Assembly (NCBI GenBank): GCA_029851415.1
Contig: CM056742.1
Coordinates: forward strand, 155,253,121-155,317,120
Source: Eretmocerus hayati
Taxonomy: Eukaryota > Arthropoda > Insecta > Hymenoptera > Aphelinidae
Direction of reading: 5' to 3'
Length of the DNA: 64,000 bases
Below, piece by piece: positions 13,026-23,829 of the stretch. The notes beneath the pieces were generated by a model, which worked only from the letters and a program-made list of their open reading frames with translations, ran no database searches and was not told where the DNA came from. Each line of letters opens with the position of its first letter. The stretch's first letter is position 1. The position numbers and the translations under genes were made by a program.

Positions 13026-14231
13026 TTAAACGGCAAGTGATAAATGTTTCTCTTCTTCAATCAAGTCAGATACAATTGCCGTCATTCTTTCCTTATAAAT
13101 CGGGTCTTCGTCAATGGCCTTACTAATCAAGCCAAATCTATCTTTAAACAACCATTTTTCCAAAATTTTTGGATCGTTCATCAACAAGTCCGACTTCTCC
13201 TTCTTCAAATAATGTCCAGGCAAATACATACACGCATAAGTCATTCCAACAATCCTTCTTTTTTGCCAATCTTCCTTGAGGGCTTCGCACGAAGGTAAAA
13301 CAATTTCGGCATCGCTCCTTGAAATTGCATGGCGAAGAGCTTCATAATAATGTTCAATCATTTGACTCTCCATTTTTTTTCTGAAATCTGGTGTGCTGTT
13401 GATGTACAAAAGCATTCCCACGTCGATCGATGGCGATGCGTACCGTAGAAGCTGAAAATCCACTAGGACACATTTTGGTGGCTGACTCTGGTCAAACATG
13501 AGATTATTTTTCCATAAATCCGAATGACAGATCACATTGGGCACCCGAGCATCTTTTGCTGGTCTGACACTTTCATAAACCCTTCTCATTATTTCAGGTA
13601 CCAAATTTGAATCTAGTCCGAGCTTTCGGGCCATCAGCTCAATGGTCTTGAATCCTAAAGCAATGATTTCCCCGTACTTGTGGCCACTTGTGAAGACTCT
13701 TTCTTTGAATGCGTTTGGAAAAATTTCAGTCAATTTCTTGCTTGACTGGCCTTCGAACATCAACGAGTAAGCATGGAGTTCGGCCAAACTTGAGAGAGCT
13801 GATCGTATATCAGTCTCATTAAGAGGAAAGCTCTCGCGAATGGAAAAGCCTTGAGCTCGCAAATCCTCGAATACGAGTTGTTTAGGCTGAACCAAGTAGC
13901 ACGTTGGGAGCCATTTCTCATGTCTGCAGGTCCTGGAAAGGGTTGTCAAGACTTTATCGAAAAAATGAGTTTCCTCGATGAAGATTCCGTCCATAAGTTG
14001 AGCGATTGCCGTCGATTCGTCTGACAAGGATTTCACGAAGAAACTTTTATGGGTGGCACTAGTCCGTGTTTGATCAGAAATCTGAACACGTAACAGTTGG
14101 TGTTGGCCTAAGATACCAGCTTTTGATTCAGAGTAGGGCTCTAGTTCGTATCTCACAATCTTCTCGCCCGAATTAAGAAGGCCTGCTCGTAATGCCACAG
14201 TCTCTACGTTTTCGCGAGTCAGGGACGTCAT
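13026..14231 (-). CDS. EcKinase-like (CHK domain) protein A
   Basis: Intronless frame of 401 residues from the ATG at 14231 (MTSLTRENVETVALRAG); an in-frame TTG five codons upstream is not a likely start. The family comprises ecdysteroid-22-kinase-like proteins, which have an aminoglycoside-phosphotransferase/choline-kinase fold and are thought to phosphorylate steroid hormones or xenobiotics in the cytosol. The catalytic loop reads CHSDLWKNNLMFD (H-x-D-x4-N form) and the metal-binding motif VDFQLLRY replaces DFG. An early KSFFVKS segment probably supplies the ATP-binding lysine, and VFEDL with SLAELHAYS are family features. Full length (about 400 residues) is usual. The paralogue at 15884-17089 has identical length and opposite orientation. 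The substrate cannot be told. Confidence 0.92.
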   Translation of the reverse strand: MTSLTRENVETVALRAGLLNSGEKIVRYELEPYSESKAGILGQHQLLRVQISDQTRTSATHKSFFVKSLSDESTAIAQLMDGIFIEETHFFDKVLTTLSRTCRHEKWLPTCYLVQPKQLVFEDLRAQGFSIRESFPLNETDIRSALSSLAELHAYSLMFEGQSSKKLTEIFPNAFKERVFTSGHKYGEIIALGFKTIELMARKLGLDSNLVPEIMRRVYESVRPAKDARVPNVICHSDLWKNNLMFDQSQPPKCVLVDFQLLRYASPSIDVGMLLYINSTPDFRKKMESQMIEHYYEALRHAISRSDAEIVLPSCEALKEDWQKRRIVGMTYACMYLPGHYLKKEKSDLLMNDPKILEKWLFKDRFGLISKAIDEDPIYKERMTAIVSDLIEEEKHLSLAV

Positions 14232-14269
14232 GGCCTTCCGTGCCAAACAACCTCATACGATATTCCAAT

Positions 14270-14353
14270 ACTGATACGGATTGAGTGCTGGAGTCAATAC
14301 TACTGGTATCTCGTTTGTCAAGATTTTATCGGCGATGATATAGAAGCGATAAG
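14270..14353 (-). promoter_or_regulatory. EcKinase-like A promoter: GATA pair and initiator
   Basis: Read on the minus strand, CTTATC (14353-14348) and GATAAA (14330-14325) form an inverted GATA pair, followed by TCAGT (14274-14270), an arthropod initiator match about 40 bp before the ATG. The same order occurs upstream of the plus-strand paralogue. GATA factors drive gut and fat-body genes in insects; the role here is inferred. Confidence 0.45.
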
Positions 14354-15771
14354 ATGGCACTAATATGCGAAAGCAAATTTACAGGAAGCTGATGCGCGAT
14401 CATCGTGTCAATCAGAAGTGAAAGAGATAATTTTCGATCTATCGAAGTTTACGAGTGAAGATCGAATCTTGATTGATCACTCGTGGATCTTAAATTCTAG
14501 AATTCTTCGTAAGTTCTGTGACTTGAAACAAATTATAACGAGAAATTAAATCCCTTGAGTATTATCCACTGGTCCTATTACAGACCTAAACAAATTTGAA
14601 AGGAACTAACATTCGCAATAAGTCCCCAAGTTATTGAACCGCGGCTGTAGTCGGCTTTTCGTGCCCGTTTATTTTTGACAGCCTGTTACATTGTTTGAAC
14701 TTCGAGCGAGTGAAACTTCGAAAACAAGATCTCTTATAGAACCTCAAGAATAATTCTATAAGGAATTCGCAATACTAGCTCCACGTAAAAGGATTGACAT
14801 GTGCTTTGATGATATTTACAACTTTGCTCTCGTGATTTTTTGAGAGAACTATTTTCAGAGTTACAAAATTTGTTTGAAATTTTTTTTCACAGGATTGAAC
14901 TTTTCAACGCAAGTATCTCTGAAAATGATGGATAAAACACGTTTCTTCGTATACTCATAATACTACTCAAACTATTCAAGAATATGGAGTATTAGCAAAA
15001 TCTCAATCATGAAATTTTAATTCCAAATTGATCGCCTCATATCAAATCCTACAGAATATTCCTTTCGGTATCGTGGCGCCATCAGGCTCTGAAACTTTTT
15101 TCTGCCCTTTCGTGCAACTCATCCTCATTATCATTGTTTAAACTCTCATTAAAATTTGATATACTCAAACTTGACTCCCAAAGCTCTCAAATAATTCCAA
15201 GTATAATTGGAATGAGCACTCCCAGTAATAAGAGGCTCTTCTACTCGTAAGGCATTTTCTGTAATAATGTTACTGTTTTACCCGATATGATGTAAGTGAC
15301 GTTATCATCCTTTGATAAAAACAACACTGTAGATAGCGCTGATCAAAAATCAAATATGAATTCTTCTACACGTTTTTTCAGTGTTGAGTACCAGATAAAT
15401 TTTTTCTCCAATTCTTGAATCATGTTTCACAAATTATACTCATTGGCTGAATTAGTTATGTTTCTGCTCTTAGGCAGAAAAAAGCGCATCTGTCTACACT
15501 CATCTATCCACAAGCGAACAGAATTTTGAGAAGGATTCAAGAATCCGAGATCTACCAACTATCATCTTGTGATAATCTTGTACATTACTTTAATCACATA
15601 AATACATCAATAATATCCACTCATTATGTCCCACTCTTTTTGATCCCTATGCTTTACATGATCGGTATCTATGATATCCGTCTCGTCCTCTTGTTACGTT
15701 AATGATTGGCTTCAAAATATTTTTCGTGCACTATTCCAGTACAAATTTGCATTTGTTCATAATGACACCAC

Positions 15772-15845
15772 CTTATCGCTATCGCTGATAAAGATTCTAA
15801 CGAACGAGATACTGATATTAACTAGAGTAGTTCATCTAAGACAGT
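15772..15845 (+). promoter_or_regulatory. EcKinase-like B promoter: GATA pair and initiator
   Basis: CTTATC (15772-15777) and GATAAA (15787-15792), then ACAGT (15841-15845) about 40 bp before the ATG at 15884. The arrangement aligns with the promoter of the minus-strand paralogue, so it predates or was copied with the duplication. Confidence 0.45.
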
Positions 15846-15883
15846 CTTCGGATATTGTGTGAGATTGTTTGACGTACAAGGCC

Positions 15884-17089
15884 ATGACGTCCCTGACTCG
15901 CAAAGACGTAGAGATTGTGGCATCACGCGCAGGACTTCTCAATTCAAATTCACAGGTTACAAGTTATCAATTTGAGCCCTTTTCTAAACTAAAAAATGGC
16001 ATTTTGGGCCAACACCAGCTATTACGGGTTCAAATTTCTGATCCAACGCTGACCAGTGATACCCATCAAAGTTTCTTCGTGAAATCCTTCTCAGACGAAT
16101 CGATGGTAAGCGGGGAAGCTCTGGATGCAATCATCTTCGAGGAGACGCATTTTTACGATAAGGTCTTACCAGTTTTACTGGAAACCTGCGAAAATCAAGA
16201 ATGGCTCCCCAAGTGCTACTTAGTTCAGCCAGAAGTTCTCGTGTTTGAGGATTTACGATCTCAGGATCTTTCCATACGCGAAAGCTTTCCTCTTAGTGAG
16301 ATGGACATCCGGTCAGCCCTATCGAGTTTGGCCGAATTTCATGCTTGTTCTTTGGTGGTCCAGGGCCAAGGGAGAAAGCAACTGACCGAAATTTTTCCAA
16401 ATGCATTCAAAGAAAAAGCCTATACTAATGATCACAAGTTCGGCGAGATGATGATTTTAGGATTCAAAACCATCGAGCTGATGGCCCGAAAGCTCGGACT
16501 AGATTCAAATTTGGTAACTGGAATATCGAGAAGGGTTTATGAAAGTGTCAGACCAGCAAAAGATGCTCGGGTGCCCAATGTGATCTGTCATTCGGATTTA
16601 TGGAAAAATAATCTCATGTTCGACCAGAGCCAGCCACCAAAATGTGTCCTAGTGGATTTTCAGCTTCTACGGTACGCATCGCCATCGATCGACGTGGGAA
16701 TGCTCTTGTACATCAACAGCACACCAGAGTTCAGAAGGAAATTGGAGTGTCAAATGATTGAACATTATTATGAAGCCCTCCGCCATGCAATTTTAAGGAG
16801 CGATGCCGAAATCGTTGTACCTTCGTACGAGGCCATCAAGAAAGATTGGCGAAAAAGAAGGATTGTTGGAATGACTTATGCTTGTATGTATTTGCCTGGA
16901 CTTTACTTGAAGAAGGAGAAGTTAGAAGTATTGATGAATGATCCAAAGGCCTTGGACAAATGGATGTATGAAGATAGATTTGAGTTGATTAGTGAAGCTA
17001 TTGACCAAGATCCAGTTTATGAAGAAAAAATCAGGGAAATTGTAGCTGAATTGATTGAAGAAGAGAAACGTTTATTACGCGACGGATAG
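15884..17089 (+). CDS. EcKinase-like (CHK domain) protein B
   Basis: Intronless, 401 residues from the ATG at 15884 (MTSLTRKDVEIVASRAG). The catalytic loop HSDLWKNNLMFD begins at residue 236 and the DFQ metal-binding motif at residue 258. SFFVKSF likely carries the ATP-binding lysine. It is co-linear with protein A, with no length difference. Residues about 200-285 are almost identical to protein A, also at synonymous sites, while the N-terminal third and the tail are clearly diverged. This suggests gene conversion. Like its partner it is probably a cytosolic kinase for a steroid or a dietary toxin; the substrate is unknown. Confidence 0.92.
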   Translation: MTSLTRKDVEIVASRAGLLNSNSQVTSYQFEPFSKLKNGILGQHQLLRVQISDPTLTSDTHQSFFVKSFSDESMVSGEALDAIIFEETHFYDKVLPVLLETCENQEWLPKCYLVQPEVLVFEDLRSQDLSIRESFPLSEMDIRSALSSLAEFHACSLVVQGQGRKQLTEIFPNAFKEKAYTNDHKFGEMMILGFKTIELMARKLGLDSNLVTGISRRVYESVRPAKDARVPNVICHSDLWKNNLMFDQSQPPKCVLVDFQLLRYASPSIDVGMLLYINSTPEFRRKLECQMIEHYYEALRHAILRSDAEIVVPSYEAIKKDWRKRRIVGMTYACMYLPGLYLKKEKLEVLMNDPKALDKWMYEDRFELISEAIDQDPVYEEKIREIVAELIEEEKRLLRDG

Positions 17090-19550
17090 AAAATGTAAGA
17101 TTTAGATAGAATGTTTGTAGCGGGAGCTTGAACTTACTGATAACGATTCAGCTCTGAACTTGTCAATCATAGATATGAGAACGTATGAAAATCCTCTCAG
17201 TATTGTATGTACAAGTGATTGTGTAAAATATATTCCCAATCAGTAAAAACTATTACTGCGTGACTCCATAACCAAAATAGTCAATCATACTCCCAAGTGC
17301 TGAAGAACAAAGAAAAAATTGAGCAAAGAATTCGGGATCAATATTGTGACCGATAATTTAGTGAAGTATTCATTCTCCAAGATCCATGATTCATAATATC
17401 AACTCCAAGATTCAAGATACGTGAATTTGCATTAAAAATGGGTATGATCAGCAATGAAAAATGAGTGTTGTTCAGATATTCTAGGTGTCTCACAAATTTT
17501 AAGTACGGACCGATAACCTAAGCACTCGATTCCAATATACATTAAAGATGGATACTTGCTTACGAGGAATTCCGCGCGAAAGCGGACCACGAATTGCAGA
17601 CATGTCTCAGTCTCAGATATTGTTTTTCCACCATTCTTAATCGATCCTATGTTTTAAAAATGAACTTTTCACTTCCAATGGGGTCCCAAAAACTTTTTTT
17701 GTCTCCCTGGGGAATATTTTTTTGATCGTGTGTTATGAGGGAAATTTTAAATTCTTCCAGTAAAATGAGTGTAGTTCCGATTTGAGGTTGCCTTTCCATG
17801 GCAGATGGCGCGGGTACGCTCTCAATGTGTAAGAGAGAGAGAGACACCAAAGTCGTGCCATCTCTCTCGCCCTCATTGTTAGGTTAGAGGTTTTCAAATC
17901 TCGCGGGCTGATTCTGGCAAAATATTTGTCCCATGGAAAGGCAGCCTGACGCCAGATACGAGCACGCGCTTCAAGGCATTTGAAAGGCCTTTAAAAAACC
18001 TATCGAAATACGTCGTGACGGAATTTTTTGAGGTCATGGACGTCTCCTAGGAGCAAAAAAGTGGAAAACAGATTATTCAATTTCGCAAAAACATATTTTT
18101 TTTTAATCTCAAAAGTTCATATTTCGATGTAAAATATTGTGTTCTTTTAGAAAAAAATAATCCCACACTTTGTTTTTGGGTCCTACGCCGTTTTTTTACA
18201 TTCATTGAAATTTTCAGCCTCTTGGGCTGAAAAATAATTGTATTCTCTGCGCATGCGCAGGAATTTAGGCGACTTAAACTATTTTCATCGAAAAGCCAAG
18301 GAAATTTCCTTGAAAACGGTCACTCAGCGAAGTCAATTCTCAATTTCTTCTTCTTCATTGTGTATAAGAAGCTTTCTGTATGGGAGAAAGATAAAAAATA
18401 TCTCAAGTCAGACGTATTATCATTTCTTACTTTCTTGGGAGTAGATAATCATTTTTCCGCAGCGTCTTCGGCCATCGATATAGGCTCCCAAAAAGCTGAA
18501 GAATAGGATCACTGACTTTGGTGTTCCGAGTACCTCATTTCCAACCACGTGGAAAGAGTTAACCGTATGGGATTCGTATATAGAGGTGTGAAATTGATGA
18601 CAGAAGGTTTGTCGATTACAGGTGCAATCACTTTTGTAACCTCCTATCTAGAACGAAACATCGGGAGAAAACTTTGATGAGTAGACATCTTCCAATTTTC
18701 TCTTATGCGAAAATGAGCCTGAGAAGCAAGGACTTTTTCTTATATTTCGAATTGAAATCTTCATTCAGGTGAACGAATTTATAAATAGAAATAATTTGAT
18801 CAAATATAAATATTTCAGCTGAAAACTTCGTGGCCGCAGTAATATTCAGTTAGAAAATTAGTATCTTAGGCTCTCGGTTCATAAAATAGCCACGTCGTGT
18901 CTCAAAGAGATATATTGTAGAAGATTGAATAGCTTTTTTGCCAATTACTTATCTAACAGCAACGCAAGGCAGATTATGTTCATGTTGCCATTAATTTCTA
19001 GATTCACTCAGAAATTAGTTGATTCAAAAATCAGTAGTAAGACTCATTTTGAGGAAAAAATGATAAATACTTATGTTGAGATCGAATCATTGGTGTTGCG
19101 TGGCCCAGTGTACTAAGAATTTATGATAGCAAAGGATTTCCGACCATCACCTATTGCCAAAGTAATTAATAGTTGATCAATGACTTATAATATACATATG
19201 CAAAATGATCTCGCTTTCAATATATTTCGGATTGAGAAACAGTTAGTTAGAAAGATCAAATCAGATTGACATGATGAAATTAGACATTTTATTCATGAGA
19301 CAGATATGCGTCTGCTTATCTGGGAAGCCGATCATTATCAACTTACGGTATCAACTATATTATTAATGCTTCAAGTTCCTCGAAGCGCTATTGTAATATT
19401 CCTAAATATCATATGGGACTGAAGTGACAATGTCGAATCAATAAATAATCGAAATTTCAGAATGTGAAAGAGTGCAATTGTCTTGAAAATGTGTACCCGA
19501 GTGTAAAAATATATTAAAATGAATCATGTAAAAATTTAATATCACATGTG
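17090..19550. other. Intergenic, no gene seen
   Basis: AT-rich. A (GA)n tract sits near 17831-17842. The word TGCCTTTCCATGG at about 17789 has its reverse complement at about 17931. No protein family was recognised in any frame. Confidence 0.4.
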
Positions 19551-19559
19551 ACCTTAAGG

Positions 19560-21251
19560 AGGCTCGCGCGCATGGTGCCGTACCGAGCGCGGGGCCCTAT
19601 ACGCAGGTAGTCAGGCAGTGAAGAAGCAGCGCTGGGAGGCGCGAGGAACGCGGAGCGGTGTGGCGGTAAATTTCGAGATGTGAGGAGAATCATTATAATA
19701 TCAATGTTTTGTGTTTGAACGATATGTGAATAAGTGCATAGTGGAAGTATTCTCAGAAGTCCATCATAGTTAGTTGAAGAAGTAATAACAATTTTGTTGT
19801 GAGTAATAATTGTTGATCTACAGATCAAAAACCGTTGTAATATCTATATTGTAAGCGACTCTGTGACACACGTCTTGAAACATCATCAGTCGTTGATCCG
19901 TGTGTTTACAACTGTAAGATCCCACAGGTAAACTCGACCTTTCTATATCCTCACACGTACGTAACGTTGACGAATATAAATGTCTGGAAACAAGGTGAAT
20001 GAAATGAATATTAGATCGAATCGTTACAGCCAAAAGGCTTCAACAGGATCCAGAAAACACCTTGAAGAAATATATGAGGCTCAGAAATTGAATCGTTTCA
20101 ATAATAAGACCACTGGTTCCTGCATTGTTCACGTATTTGATTCAAGAAACAGTTTCAATCTTGGAAATTTGAATCGCTTAAAATTCCGCCAGATACTTGA
20201 CAACTCGAGATACAAGCGATAAATCACATATTCCGATTCGGCCCTCTGAAGTATGCCATCCGCTTTAAAGATCACCAAACTGCCAATCGTTTCGTGGAGA
20301 ATCAGGAAATTATTAAGGCTAATGAATTCTGGAGAGCTTTTATCCCAGATTCGAGCTGCTACGAAATAGGTCTGATATTTAGAATCCACCCTTCGATATT
20401 AGAATCTAATATACTAAATGGCCTGAATGTTGAGTCTCGGAAAAAAATTTGTAAAGTCAAAAGAGTTTTCAGTAAGCGCAAAGATGCGTCAGGCTCTGAG
20501 ACACATATCAAAACAGATCGAGTGAAAATTTATGAGGAAAACCAGCTCCCTTCACATATACGATTATTCGGATCAATTTACAGAGACGTGAAATACTATG
20601 TTACACCGGTCATACGTTGTTATAACTGTCAAAAATTTGGCCACAAAGCAAACTTCTGCAAAAACGTAAAAGTATGTCAGAATTGTGGCTGCAGCCACCC
20701 GATTTCAGAATGTAACAATCCTGAGAAATGTGTAAACTGTGATGGTGGACATAGAGCATCAAATCGATCTTGTCCAGCTTTTGCCTTTAATGTCAATGTA
20801 AATTTGGTATGCGCCATGAGAAATGTCAGTAGAACAGAAGATTTCAAATAGTGCAGACTAGCTCAAAAATTAAGATTCTAGGGTACCAAAAACGCATCAA
20901 TTCGTGTCACGATTCCAAGAAACGAAACGAGAACGAATCCGAAATCCTTCCTGATAAATGCGAAAAGGTGGTTTCAGAGATCGAAAAAAACGAGAAGGAT
21001 TGTGAGGACTCGGACAATAACAACCAAAAAGAGAACGTGATTGTAGAATCGATAAATAGCATAGACACATTTACGGTGACTGACGAAAACTCCACTCTGA
21101 ATGGTGACTCTAAAATCGAAACCTTGCCCGTAGATTCACAGACCCAAAAGCGCCATAAGGACGACACTACCAATACATTAGATGCAAAATCACCAATTAG
21201 TCCGACCTTCAAAACTGAAGTAACGGGAGATAAGCGAAGCGACCAAGCACA
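19560..21251 (+). pseudogene. Non-LTR retrotransposon ORF1 (gag with CCHC knuckles), frameshifted
   Basis: A GC-rich leader (about 19560-19700) resembles a LINE 5' UTR. ORF1 opens with an ATG at 19980 (MSGNKVNEMNIRSNRYS). The frame shifts near 20160-20220: the 5' frame stops at 20222, while the next frame carries FGPLKYAIRFKDHQTANRF and FIPDSSCYEIGLIFRIH, typical of Jockey/I-type gag. Three zinc knuckles follow: CYNCQKFGHKANFC, CQNCGCSHPISEC and CVNCDGGHRASNRSC. A second shift lies next to the TAG at 20849-20851, after which an acidic tail runs to the foldback at 21252. ORF1 proteins are RNA-binding chaperones of retrotransposition. No reverse-transcriptase frame follows, so it is a dead or truncated copy. 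Confidence 0.75.
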
Positions 21252-22433
21252 CCCGGCTGAAAATGGTCGCGCAACAGTGGCGCTTCTGTCCCGCCACCGT
21301 CGCGCGACCGTCGGGCTATGCTCATGGCCCGCGAATGTCGCGCGACCGGCTGGTGTGGGATATGCAGGCGGTGGACTGTCGAAAAATGCCAGAAGGCGAC
21401 GAATACCACGGAGGTACGGATGGCACCCATAACAGTCCTGGACAAGCTACTGCTGATACCCCATACACTGCCAGGATGGTACCCGCTCCATCTGGTCGCG
21501 CGACAGTTGCGCGATGGTCGCGCGACCGAGTACCAAAACCCCGAATGTAATTGCGTTGATTTGCGAAGCTATACAGCTAAATTTTGGCTCGGATCAATAA
21601 TTTTCTACAGTTTGCACGTATTTAATAGTATTAAACAAGATGCAAAAGTCTCTTCTTGTTTTAATGTGGCATCGTATACGATACCCATCAAAATATCAGA
21701 GCGCAATGGCTAACACCAGCTAACACCATCGATCGCTCCTGTGAACGTTTGCTTCTGGGGTACTGTATACCGACATCAAAGTTCCTCTTGAATGTTGCGG
21801 AATGAGGTCCCCGCCACCTAGCGGTGGAGTTGGCGGAAAGAAATTCTGCACTTTTCGTCAGAAGTAAAAGGTTGGCTCATCACCAGTAGGTGGCAGTGGC
21901 TTCATTCTACAACATTCAAGAGGAACTTTGATGTCGGCATACAGTACTCCAGAAGCAAACGTTCACAGTAGAGATCGATGGTGTTTGCCGTGGATCTCTG
22001 AAATTTTGATAGGTATCGTATACGATGCCACATTAAAACAGGAGGAGACTTTTGCATCTTGTTTATTACCAATAAACATGTGCAAACTGTAGAAAAGTAT
22101 TAATTTGAGCCTAAATTTAGCTGTGTAGCTTCGCAAATCAACGCAATTACATTGGGTGTTTTGGTACTCGGTCGCGCGACCAGATGCAGCGGGTACCAAC
22201 CTGGCAGTGTATGGGGTATCAGCAGTAGCTTGTCCAGGACTGTCATGGGTGCCATCTATACCTCCGTGGTATTCCTCGCCTTCTGGCCTTTTTCGACAGT
22301 CCACCGCCTGCATATCGTACAACAGCGGTTGCGCGACATCCGCGGTCCATGAGCATAGCCCAACAGTCGCGCGACGGTGGCGGGACAGAAGCGCCACTGT
22401 TGCGCGACAGGCACGCGACCATTTTCAGCCGGG
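21252..22433. mobile_element. 1.2-kb foldback element with GTCGCGCGAC motifs
   Basis: A long inverted repeat starts CCCGGCTGAAAATGG at 21252 and ends with its reverse complement at 22433. Arms of about 550 bp stay complementary in to about 21800 and 21905 (for example GTTCCTCTTGAATGTTG against CAACATTCAAGAGGAAC), leaving a loop of about 100 bp. The arms are GC-rich and repeat the palindromic word TCGCGCGAC many times. Apparent open frames on both strands are mirror images from the palindrome, not genes. It interrupts the retrotransposon ORF1. No target duplication was found. Confidence 0.8.
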
Positions 22434-23076
22434 CAGGCCCAAGATCCGATCTCCAAATTAGAAAATTCTATTGCGTATAAAAGTATGAACAGAGCTGCAA
22501 AAACCGCTGCCTAGCGGAAACTTTTGAAAGGGCTTATAAACAAAACAAGCAAGCGAAAAAAAAAACCGTGTGATAACGAATTCACAGACCATCTTAACAC
22601 TATGCACAAAAGGGTTTCAACTTTGTAATTTTATAATTTTGCATAATTTTGTACTTGATACTTGACAAGGGCTCCTGATGTGCCCGCAGCGAAGGAACGA
22701 AAAATTGACGATAATTCATGTAAATTCATCGACACGCACGTCTAGGTGAGATGTGTTTTCGAACTAGATGTGACAATCACATATAATAGCTTTTAAGCTC
22801 TTGAAATGTTTGTTACCATGTATACTGTAATGAGAATGCTTCCTTCGCAATTTTATGATTTTGAGTTTCGAGAAATCTGTATCCTAAACCTCCACATCGC
22901 TCCGTGACGTCAAAAGTTTTACCAACCACACCTCAGTATAAGAAGTAGTATTCCTTAGATTCAGCCAATGGCTGACAGTGGTATCGGCCACATCCCAGCA
23001 ACCAGGCCGAGATAGGCAGACGGAAAAAAAAGGTAGTCAGGCCTTTCTATTTTCCGATACGATCCTCACGCTACAT
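22434..23076. other. Spacer, no gene seen
   Basis: It may hold the remainder of the retrotransposon after ORF1, but no reverse-transcriptase motif is visible. Confidence 0.35.
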
Positions 23077-23829
23077 CCCGGTAAAAAAGGATTACCTGAT
23101 CAGGTCACCTGACCGGATCAGGTGAGTGCGTCACCTGGATTACCTGACTGTATGGCCCATCAGATCAGGTGATCCTATTGTCTGTAGAGGGCTTGACTAG
23201 TGCGGTTTTCCGGTACGATCCGTGTTGTATTATTATTGGTATGCGCAACAGGCAGCATTCATCACAAGCGCATGCTTTAGTGCTACGTTATTTCCCTCAG
23301 ATTTATTATGTAAAATAATTTTGAAGTCAAATAAATTACACGCATTGGCGTCATTTCTGAATCATGGAAATAATTCCAGATATACCTGTACCATGTAACC
23401 TGACCGAGATATAAATTTTTAGATTAAATCGCTGGATTTGGATGGATCAGCATAAAACTATCATCTGAATTGTAACATGAAAAATTCAAAATTGCGAGAA
23501 AAAAAAACCAAACGTCAAGTTTCGCTCCCGAGTGCTCAACTAAATTACTTTTACGGAAAATGACTAAATTTCTGTACATCCTCACGTATTGTGGAGAATT
23601 TCGACAACAAATTTTCTTTTAAAAAATGTTCCACTCGGCTGAATACTCGGAGGATTATTACAAAATTACGTCCTGTGTTGCAAGAAAAAGTACCAGAAAA
23701 CCGCACCAGTCAAGCCCTCTACAGACAATAGGATCACCTGATCTGATGGGCCATACAGTCAGGTAATCCAGGTGATCCAGTCACCTGATCCGGTCAGGTG
23801 ACCAGATAAGGTAATCCTTTTTTACCGGG
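23077..23829. mobile_element. 753-bp TIR element (MITE)
   Basis: Ends are CCCGGTAAAAAAGGATTACC at 23077 and its inverse at 23829. The inverted repeats extend about 140 bp, to GGTTTTCCGG near 23215 and CCAGAAAACC near 23690. Inside each arm TCACCTGATC-type words repeat several times, suggesting binding sites for a transposase. The 470-bp centre is AT-rich and non-coding. Flanks could share only a 2-bp AT. Confidence 0.75.

Larger units (their letters stand above)
14232..15883. other. Shared spacer between divergent EcKinase-like genes
   Basis: 1652 bp between the two start codons. The outermost 120 bp on each side are homologous to each other in inverted orientation. They include paired GATA sites and a CAGT initiator. 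The middle is AT-rich without a gene. Confidence 0.6.

Noticed and set aside
21252..22433. Protein frames on both strands
   Set aside because: The same peptide appears on both strands because the region is a palindrome; GC-rich repeats keep frames open without coding.
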